Source: Scheffersomyces stipitis CBS 6054
Lineage: Eukaryota > Ascomycota > Pichiomycetes > Serinales > Debaryomycetaceae
Assembly: GCF_000209165.1 (NCBI RefSeq)
Contig: NC_009068.1
Coordinates: forward strand, 2,294,001 to 2,358,000
DNA length: 64,000 nt
Reading direction: 5' to 3'
The translations under genes and the position numbers were made by a program. Shown here one piece after another: positions 58,101 to 64,000 of the stretch. Position 1 is the stretch's first letter, and the number at the start of each line of letters is the position of its first letter. The notes under the pieces were generated by a model that was not told where the DNA came from, did no database searches, and worked only from the letters and a program-made list of their open reading frames with translations.

Positions 58101-58496
58101 AGCAGCTACGTAGGTTTTGTCGTCTTCGTGATGGTATTGATGGTTATGAAATAGGTCAAAGTCAGCAGGGGTACAGAACTTGCGTTTTCTGAAGCGGTTC
58201 AACAACCACAAGAATTGATTGGTCTTGTCTGCCCGAACCCACGTCTTCCAACGACACTCAAGGGACTGATCTTCTTCCATGAGATCAAGTATCAAGAGTG
58301 GGATAGCTAACTGCTCAAATGCAAAGAGTGGCCCAAAGTCCTTTTGAATAAGTGGTATGTTCTGAGTTCTCTCGCTTGCTCTATTACTATCATAGTTCTT
58401 CTCTTTGAAAAGCAAAGAACTGAATAAAGCATCAGAAGTGTTGTGGGGTTGAAAGCTCGCTGTGCATTCCCTTCTGCGGAAAGGAGAGAAACACAT
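55185..58496 (-). CDS. Large unrecognised protein, 1103 residues, mostly disordered
   Basis: A single open frame from ATG 58496-58494. The N-terminal ~150 residues look folded (FGPLFAFEQLAIPLLILDLM, WKTWVRADKTNQFLWLLNRF). The middle (about 200-850) is low complexity with many Ser, Thr and Glu-Pro repeats (PEPEAEVRPKPESISEPKSE, PVPETESELKSVPETV). The C-terminal ~220 residues look ordered and less biased (IVYIPCNMEQICKQLIEMGL, SEIYFGACPDYSSNVRNV, LSRWLEYPSYHCTGFEYSKK). No signal peptide or clear membrane helix. I recognise no family; a clade-specific regulatory or scaffold protein is a fair guess. The long uninterrupted frame argues that it is a real gene. Confidence 0.75.
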   Translation of the reverse strand: MCFSPFRRRECTASFQPHNTSDALFSSLLFKEKNYDSNRASERTQNIPLIQKDFGPLFAFEQLAIPLLILDLMEEDQSLECRWKTWVRADKTNQFLWLLNRFRKRKFCTPADFDLFHNHQYHHEDDKTYVAACNLRSANATITTSTFTDALRTENTVHDTLATFFQKCKPSFLIPHLFGLRSAAISSILETVDLISPVELSLAQESDSNIAPESVESVSPLEPFESVKTCSLSFIAIYNEESESDADDYHNQIETAATLTEVKSKPGHGHRSRISQMLARMSFRWRTSRSEIAGTAPTGNPIKTSITANTASFTNPCLTSVATFVTHDPKIADRKEESEPKRLENQNLLSPLLGYTLHGVGVPEKVDKGYRQSENSYSITRKVEVTAPMKLENSRNKVNKVEKVGPKDCAFELHTKIKDSGTFKTCDHVSSITELILILGRDCQLPVFKSVPSKNLDADSLKCELSFETDNIVGIVIPIHAASATTTATNSDPDGLLGQGENPERSTGNKGWANGFSDPDAIEQSQIPKIKSSLNRRKLKKSMNSITAAVIGQLEDGEQLQAEYSDSVQASMKEPETEIELVPQSQPLYHDCECWAASPAASLRCVISHHRTIALMLEGTPLGEISKPGFQPVPETESELKSVPETVPVQIVSNYDSVTNSEHWQPFRTLHYWSEVHHEASPEVQISGKPDEPEPEAEVRPKPESISEPKSEPGFVLRVKRQFEVASEFNPVNEFQKVILGAKYVDHNFNFKWLPLELNSLVKGNENEKIFENDAVCIENVASEVIVPDSLPIKIVSKPKSFIPEGPFGVASDSIVPHTHSNTNNHTTNSSISIACMTPLQNFHQPAPQEQRMQLSPRPHLEVFNDSHPSNFSSPNISNFIQMIQMICLPATPNPCTIVEMQPKNFDYHYNSNIVYIPCNMEQICKQLIEMGLGSRESFRHYLRAPPKSMNEPVFISQTAVSVGQVPSMLGKFIADGAIDPQDVSEIYFGACPDYSSNVRNVTSLDDFVRHLQVIQEKVLEANGVVLSRWLEYPSYHCTGFEYSKKPYSLPNPPPYQIPIHHPYGIYSLKRRHPHLGLLFSFTRLDEQARRIKGRIKFELGIY

Positions 58497-59343
58497 ATTG
58501 GAAAGGAAAACACACGAGAAGGGCTGACAATGGGGGGACGAGAAATGCTAATGGAAGTTGATAAATGGCGTTTGTGGAAGCTCTTGCGCATTGAAGTGAG
58601 CAACTGAATTTTTTCGCAGCCAAATCAGAGTATGCCACAAAGCCGATATCATGCACAACAGAAACTTATCGTTCTAATCCTGTTGCTCAAGAGGAAAGAT
58701 GTATGCTTAATCTTTGAAAGACTAACAAATAGAAACAAGCTTCATAAGTGCATTCTAGTTATATCTCACAGGACTGTAAGGTATTAATAAGTTTCAAAAT
58801 GACGCGATATAAATCAGGAATAGTCCAAGAAATGTTTTAGGGGCCGCGAAATTCCAACTAGGTCTTTGTTCTTGCAACAGAGCCATTTAAATGCTACAAC
58901 ACCAAGGCCCAGCGACTGAAAAAATGCCAAAGGTCTCTGAAGATGTGCAGAAAATGGGTTGGGTCTTGAATGCACTTGAATATTAGGAAGTACCGGAACC
59001 TAGAGTCAAGTGCTCACCAACAGTAACCAGGCACACACCAGTCAACAGACTTACCGGTAAAAGTAGAAACTATAGAACCCACTAAATATTCTTAACTTCA
59101 AATTGGTGCGAGATTAATTGTCTGATTTGAATACAGAAACGAAAGCATTTCATCAAGCAGAAACTTTATTGGCCAAAGGAGCAGCATTCAATGACTATGC
59201 TAGATATACATTAATTCTTTAATATGTAATTTAATACGTCAATTGTAGAACAAGGAAACTTGTAGGACACAATATACATACTGGGTTTCAAGACCATATG
59301 AATAGTGTAGGGTACAGCTTCAAAAATTGAAGGCTAATTGTAG
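58497..59343. other. Intergenic region, nothing recognised
   Basis: Upstream region of the 58496 gene and of the plus-strand genes after 59343. AT-rich, with no repeat match inside the window. Confidence 0.4.
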
Positions 59344-59454
59344 GCGAACTTCAAAGGGGATATCGAATCACATACTGCAGGCCAAGTCCAAAAGGAATCG
59401 TGCAACACTACCGTACAGAACAATGTGCCTACAACCGTTCCAACAATTGTTCAA

Positions 59455-59658
59455 ATGCAGAGTCATTTTAGTGAAAACACAGGTGTTATTAAATGGTATC
59501 GTACTTATTTTGGCTTGGACTTACAGAATGCAACTTCTGTGCATATACTACCGATTCGGAGTACGGTTGTGCACGAAGTCCTGGATCTCAACAATAAATA
59601 CGAGCACCGTTCAGAGAATTTTATTCGTTTGGAATCAATTCGCAGCACTTCAGCTTAA
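59455..59658 (+). CDS. Possible short ORF (67 codons) directly upstream of the 59664 gene
   Basis: From ATG 59455 it encodes QSHFSENTGVIKWYRTYFGL and continues with protein-like composition (SVHILPIRSTVVHEVLDLNN) to TAA at 59656-59658, five bases before the next ATG. The same frame is open back to 59344, where TTGTAG could be a splice acceptor, so it might instead be an exon end. It does not join the downstream frame without a shift. It could be a regulatory uORF, a separate small protein, or chance. Confidence 0.35.
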   Translation: MQSHFSENTGVIKWYRTYFGLDLQNATSVHILPIRSTVVHEVLDLNNKYEHRSENFIRLESIRSTSA

Positions 59659-59663
59659 TAGAA

Positions 59664-60329
59664 ATGTTGTCCACCGCGGTAGAAATCATACAATGTGTTG
59701 ATGAGTATATCACCAAGACGCTTCAATCGAATTCGTTTACTGAGAACCTAATTGGAACTCCTACCAGCAAATTCATAACCGAATTCTTGATTATTACCTT
59801 TGTGATTTTGATGAGCTATGAAGTAATATACTGGAGTGGGATCTACTTGAGCTTGTGGGAATATCATGCCAAAGACATCTTCACAGAAGTGCCCGTCCAT
59901 TGTGCTCATGTCTACATTCGTTTAAACGTAGTTTCCAAGAGTAAGTTGGAAAAGACCAAAGAGTACTATGTCTTGAAGAAAAATAGCAAGTACAACGTGC
60001 TATACTGGAACAAGTTGAACCAACTTGGAGGCGAAATATTCTCTCTTGATAGGTTCATCAAGTACCACTTCGAGTTCAGTCCTGAAGATTTCGAGATGAA
60101 CAAGGAACCTGAATTTGGCTCCACTGTAGACCATTTGAGAGAAAAGATTTTTACACTCTTCAAAGATTCTGAAGTATACAGCCAATTTCACAACGACAAA
60201 TTGTCCAAGACAGATGTCTTATTATTCAACAACCGTAACGAGGAAGTGACCCATGCTAGTGGTGACAAATATTTGAGCCAGTGCCACATTGAAACAGGTA
60301 ATGTCATCGACAGCATTGTGTTATATTAA
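59664..60329 (+). CDS. Unrecognised single-pass membrane protein, 221 residues
   Basis: ATG 59664. One strong hydrophobic segment (FLIITFVILMSYEVIYWSGI, about residues 41-60) separates a ~40 residue N-terminus from a ~150 residue soluble domain. The soluble part mixes charged helices (FSPEDFEMNKEPEFGSTVDH, LREKIFTLFKDSEVY) and ends with strands LSKTDVLLFNNRNEEV ... CHIETGNVIDSIVLY, which has the rhythm of a ubiquitin-like fold end ('G-x-x-I-D-x-I-V-x-x'). I recognise no family. Convergent with GID8 (134 bases between stops). Confidence 0.7.
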   Translation: MLSTAVEIIQCVDEYITKTLQSNSFTENLIGTPTSKFITEFLIITFVILMSYEVIYWSGIYLSLWEYHAKDIFTEVPVHCAHVYIRLNVVSKSKLEKTKEYYVLKKNSKYNVLYWNKLNQLGGEIFSLDRFIKYHFEFSPEDFEMNKEPEFGSTVDHLREKIFTLFKDSEVYSQFHNDKLSKTDVLLFNNRNEEVTHASGDKYLSQCHIETGNVIDSIVLY

Positions 60330-60463
60330 AATATTCAAGAACAAAACACCAATGATGGAAGACAAAAAACAAATACAATGAAAAGAATAATATCAGAATA
60401 TCATGAACCATTAAATGACTATAGAGTATATATGTATGTAAGTATAATATGAACGAAGCAATT

Positions 60464-61621
60464 TTACAAGTACTCATCATTCAATGTGTATCGCTTCTCC
60501 TTAATGATGTTGAGATCCACTAATCTCTGTTCAGTAATGGTCCATAACTTGACGATTCTCTCTAATTTGGACTCCAAAGTTAAACTCTGTAGTTTATTCA
60601 ACTCGTCTTCTACTGTTTCCTTTTCGTTTACTGAGTCATCCGCCTCTTCAGAAGTAATAAGCTGACTCAAACTCTTACTGTGGTCCATACTGTATTCAAT
60701 CTCATCATCATTGAACATTTCAAAGTCTCTATCAGATTGATCTCCTTCGGTAGGCTCATATTTGTCCAAACTACTCAAGTCAAACTCAACAAATTTAGGT
60801 CCCTTGTACAGTTTTTCAATGCTACCTTTATCCACATCTCCAACTATAAATTTATCATCATCATCGTCATAGTCGTTGAGATTAAGGATAGCCTTGTTTA
60901 CTAATCTGTAGCATTGGTTTCTCAACGAAAGTTTGAAAAGAGACCGTAATTCCAGAGGCAAATCCTTCTGATCCTCAATGTCCTTAATATTAGGGTCAAA
61001 GTTGAAACACAATAAACTCATGGTTATTTCCAATTCCTTAAGTAACTTTGAAGAGTTAGAAACTTTGTTTATCAAGTTTTCTCTCACAAAAGTGAGAATA
61101 CTATCAAGAAACTGTTTTTCGTCTTTATCCATATCAGCATTCAACTTGTGCTTCCGTATCATTTCTATCAAGTTTGATCTTAACAATTTAAAGTGCAATA
61201 AGTTGTTCGAATCTAAAATAGAAGGAAAGTACTCACTGATCTTCTTGATAGCTTCAGTAATCGAACCCTTCAATATTAACAACTTAATCTCCTTTCTCTG
61301 ATTGATAGTAGAATACGCAGAAACAAGCTTGGAGTTGGTGTTCTCGCGATGACTGGCTTGATTTCTGGAATTGGTAGCGACATCAGGCTGATCGAAATAA
61401 TCCTCAACTAAATTGGAAAACTCCTGGCCGTTCAAAGAATTGATGGATCCCAAACTACTGGAGAATAAGCGAGCCCTTCCATCATGATGGTAGTGGGTTG
61501 AAGTTTTAGTTATATCAATGTTAAGCTCTTTGGAAAAACTTATAGCCGCCTCTTGATAGCCCTCCTGAATGAAATAGTTGAGAATCAAATTATCTATCTT
61601 CTCTTTGGATATACTTGTCAT
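60464..61621 (-). CDS. GID8: GID/CTLH E3 ligase scaffold subunit Gid8
   Basis: Subunit of the GID ubiquitin ligase that degrades gluconeogenic enzymes when glucose returns; it links the catalytic and receptor modules. ATG 61621-61619 gives 385 residues; an upstream in-frame ATG at 61669 would add 16 Ser/Asn/Thr-rich residues. LisH: KIDNLILNYFIQEGYQEAAI. CTLH: INQRKEIKLLILKGSITEAI and onward. CRA: SKLLKELEITMSLLCFNFDP. An acidic insertion with a run of five Asp (NDYDDDDDKF) interrupts the C-terminal region. Domain order and content fit Gid8; Saccharomyces Gid8 is somewhat larger. Confidence 0.9.
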   Translation of the reverse strand: MTSISKEKIDNLILNYFIQEGYQEAAISFSKELNIDITKTSTHYHHDGRARLFSSSLGSINSLNGQEFSNLVEDYFDQPDVATNSRNQASHRENTNSKLVSAYSTINQRKEIKLLILKGSITEAIKKISEYFPSILDSNNLLHFKLLRSNLIEMIRKHKLNADMDKDEKQFLDSILTFVRENLINKVSNSSKLLKELEITMSLLCFNFDPNIKDIEDQKDLPLELRSLFKLSLRNQCYRLVNKAILNLNDYDDDDDKFIVGDVDKGSIEKLYKGPKFVEFDLSSLDKYEPTEGDQSDRDFEMFNDDEIEYSMDHSKSLSQLITSEEADDSVNEKETVEDELNKLQSLTLESKLERIVKLWTITEQRLVDLNIIKEKRYTLNDEYL

Positions 61622-62896
61622 TGTTAAATGAGTATATGAATTAGTATTTGAAGAAGTATTAAAACGCATACGAAAAATTACTGTCTAACCAAACCCCATA
61701 TAGGGATCTTATCTGGCGGATTTCATGCAGGACTATTTGGAAGCCTAGCTGATGATTAACAGGCTCGCTTCAGAATGTGGGGGAATTGAAAGATATTGAC
61801 AAAATCAGCTTTAAATGAACAACTAAAATATTCAATTCATAAACCAACTTCTCCTTATACTTGAACTAAGACTAAGATCTACATTCAAGCAAAAGCTATA
61901 CTTGAGTATCAGGACTGTATATACCCGATTTTCATCAGTTTGATTGCAACTTGACATAGTTTGGGACACTGCCTTGTGACCCAGAACGAGTATGTGATGT
62001 TTAACTGCAATTGCAAAACGTAAGAAGTCATTTGTACTGGATGTGGATTACAAATATATGAGCTATAATAGAGAAGAGTGGTGGTTGGCCACGAACTTTT
62101 CTTATCTTACTGTAGAATGGTAGAATGATGTGAGAAGCCTCAGGAATCTTGTGGTACTAAACTGCACCTCACTAAATATTGCCTTGGTGGTCTATAGGAA
62201 GTTGAATCTTAGACAAGGCTGAAGTTTGCTCTATAAGTTAAATTCTTCTCTCCACTTCATTTCCACTCTAGAAATTACATCATGTAAGGCTTTTTTAATT
62301 GGCCGGGTCTATTCTATTTCTCTTTATACATCCTTCCCTAAAAATTTGTGTGCATTTTCAACTTGTATGGTAGCCTCAACCAAAAGGCATTACTGAGGTC
62401 GTCGCGGCGCTTGGCCGATTCGCGTCCTTCAAATATGACACCATATCCCACCATGGACGAGGCGTATGAATAGAGAAATTATCCAAGCTTACCAAAGCGT
62501 TTCTACCATACCAATACGCCTCCTTTACTTCCCTAACACAAAGCATACCTCCATTGTTCTGTTAGATTCAAGCCTTATTCCTGTTAGTACAGTCCCTGGC
62601 ATAAACAATTGAAAGTACTGCAGTTAGCGCAGGGAGTTAGACTGATCTGTTTTTCTTTCGTGAAAGATTCCACAATATTCAAAGTTACACTTTTCTGTCA
62701 ACTTGCAGTTATCCAGCTGAATGTTCAACCAGTTTTTATAGAATTCTACACATTGTTCATATCTTGAAATTGAACTAATAACATATACATACTATCATCT
62801 TGCCTTCACTGAGCTGGCACAACACTCTGTAATTGCCCAATGCAATAGACTCAAGTCCAAGATCACCATTTCCCATACATTCATAGTACATTGACC
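61622..62896. other. 1.27 kb divergent intergenic region
   Basis: Upstream of both GID8 and the MFS gene. A short GC-rich patch at ~62396-62430 (GTCGTCGCGGCGCTTGGCC) stands out from AT-rich surroundings. No gene or repeat recognised. Confidence 0.4.
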
Positions 62897-64000
62897 ATGC
62901 CCTCTGTGTTTCGAAAAGTATTCTTACTTCTATCATGTACTTTCCTTGGTCTCATCTGTGGTACCCTATACTTGTACTCCTCGTATAGCCCTCAATTCGC
63001 CAAGCAGTTGAACTACAAAGTGTCTGATTCATCCACCATAGCACTCTGCGGTACATTAGGTGTCGCCATTTCTGGTCCCCTAGCAGGAATAGTTGTAGAT
63101 AAAAGGGGCTATACGTTATCTTTGCTCATTGGTGGAGTGTCCATAGGCTCCGGCTACTTTGGGTTGAAAAGGCAATACGACTTGGAATATCTGAATGTAC
63201 CATTGTCTGCATTTTTCATACTTATGATAGGCAGCGGTTCGACATTCATCAATTCGAGTTGTTTGAAATGCTGTGCTCTCAGTTTTCCCAGTATTAGAGG
63301 TGTAGCAACATCGCTACCTCTCGCATTGTACGGACTCAGTGCCTTGTTCTACTCTGTGATAGCCTCGGTGTTTTTCCCAGGCGACACCTCACGGTTTCTC
63401 GGTTTCATTTCTTATTCATCCATAGCTATTTTCATTGTTTGTGCACCCAGTATCATGTCTTGTGATTATGATATTCCATCTAGACGAAACAAATCAAAGC
63501 TAGAAAAACCAGACCGACAAAAAAATACCAACGTTTCTGGAGTAGAGCTTATGAAATCTTCTAAATTCTGGCTCTTGTTCATTATCACAGGAAGTTTGGC
63601 TTCTTTAGGACAGATGTATATTTATTCTGTTGGCTACATTGTAAAAGCACTTATAACTCACAAGTTGTCAGAAGGAGGGGGTGTATTACCTCAATCAACA
63701 GATGAAATAGAAGCTCTCATCCAAAAGGATCAACAGATTCAAGTGGGCCTACTTTCTGTAGCTAACTGCATTGGTAGAATTCTTTCAGGAATTCTTGGTG
63801 ATGTTATTTCGCAGTCATTCAATAAGCCTAGATCGTGGCTCTTGTTCATTCCCTCTATTGGGTTTGCAATAACTCTGGTGATGGGACAGAAGATTAACGA
63901 CTTTAATAGCTTGCCAGTGGCCTCTCTTTTTACTGGGTTTTTTTATGGTTTTACTTTCTGTATCATGCCCATTATAGTTGGCGATACCTTTGGAATGGAG
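62897..64000 (+). CDS. MFS transporter, Mch1/nodulin-like family (partial, open at right edge)
   Basis: 368 codons in the window from ATG 62897, with no stop. Membrane helices are evident: VFLLLSCTFLGLICGTLYLY, then the Nodulin-like signature SSYSPQFAKQLNYKVSDSST, where transporters of this family have 'Y-x-P-x-x-x-x-x-L-x-Y'. GTLGVAISGPLAGIVVDKRG holds the loop 2-3 MFS motif. A cytosolic loop rich in Lys/Asn (RRNKSKLEKPDRQKNTN) splits the two halves. The second half continues with NCIGRILSGILGDVIS. Substrate unknown; in yeast, Mch1 and YMR155W-type proteins are vacuolar or uncharacterised, and Mch proteins do not all carry monocarboxylates. Confidence 0.85.
   Translation, partial: MPSVFRKVFLLLSCTFLGLICGTLYLYSSYSPQFAKQLNYKVSDSSTIALCGTLGVAISGPLAGIVVDKRGYTLSLLIGGVSIGSGYFGLKRQYDLEYLNVPLSAFFILMIGSGSTFINSSCLKCCALSFPSIRGVATSLPLALYGLSALFYSVIASVFFPGDTSRFLGFISYSSIAIFIVCAPSIMSCDYDIPSRRNKSKLEKPDRQKNTNVSGVELMKSSKFWLLFIITGSLASLGQMYIYSVGYIVKALITHKLSEGGGVLPQSTDEIEALIQKDQQIQVGLLSVANCIGRILSGILGDVISQSFNKPRSWLLFIPSIGFAITLVMGQKINDFNSLPVASLFTGFFYGFTFCIMPIIVGDTFGME

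Noticed and set aside
61622..61669. GID8 start at the upstream ATG (61669)
   Set aside because: Adds only a Ser/Asn/Thr-rich stretch before the LisH motif; the second ATG gives the usual short lead-in. Not excluded.

Overview
This is a 64 kb piece of a nuclear chromosome from an ascomycetous budding yeast, very probably of the CUG-Ser1 clade (Candida, Scheffersomyces, Spathaspora and Debaryomyces relatives). Genes are compact and almost intronless, and the one clear intron has a yeast TACTAAC branch site. Leucine is written mainly TTG/TTA. CTG falls at positions where the families have serine: the S-x-D-E motif of REV1 (49269-49271) and the N-L-L-S-[VI]-S motif of a copia fragment (5066-5068). 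I cannot fix the species.

Region 1 (1-13.6 kb) is a graveyard of LTR retrotransposons with no host gene that I can recognise. Element A (minus strand) is a Ty1/copia element with an LTR at 3861-4285. Its Gag-Pol frame of 1280 codons is uninterrupted from 3840 to the left edge. Around it lie: two further copies of its LTR, one carrying 20 bases of gag; a copia pol fragment with an intact integrase triad (B, 4829-6280); a decayed gag of another family with two tandem LTR-like repeats (D, 7.3-8.8 kb, minus); a decayed A-family copy (C, 8.8-11.5 kb, plus); and a decayed B-like scrap (12.6-13.0 kb).

Region 2 (13.7-44 kb) is ordinary gene-dense chromosome. In order: a PMT2-subfamily O-mannosyltransferase (-), an MNN2-family mannosyltransferase (+), ATG1 (-), VPS13 (+), FMT1 (-), MZT1 (+), RRN6 (-), glucosidase I CWH41 (+), TRP5 (-) with a Gcn4-type site upstream, and a small unrecognised coiled-coil gene (-). 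Intergenic gaps are often only 16-180 bases. The exceptions are 2.25 kb between the PMT and MNN genes and 1.97 kb between ATG1 and VPS13. Each holds one copy of the same ~64 bp repeat, probably an LTR remnant.

Region 3 (44-64 kb): an unrecognised R/S/N-rich helical protein (-), intron-containing CMD1 (-), REV1 (+), HOS1 (+), ALG1 (-), a 1103-residue unrecognised protein (-), a possible short ORF directly ahead of an unrecognised single-pass membrane protein (+), GID8 (-), and the first 368 codons of an MFS transporter (+) that runs off the right edge.

Four genes (PMT, MNN2-family, CWH41, ALG1) serve ER/Golgi glycosylation, but they are dispersed and I see no co-regulated cluster. No tRNA, rRNA, CRISPR or replication origin was recognised.
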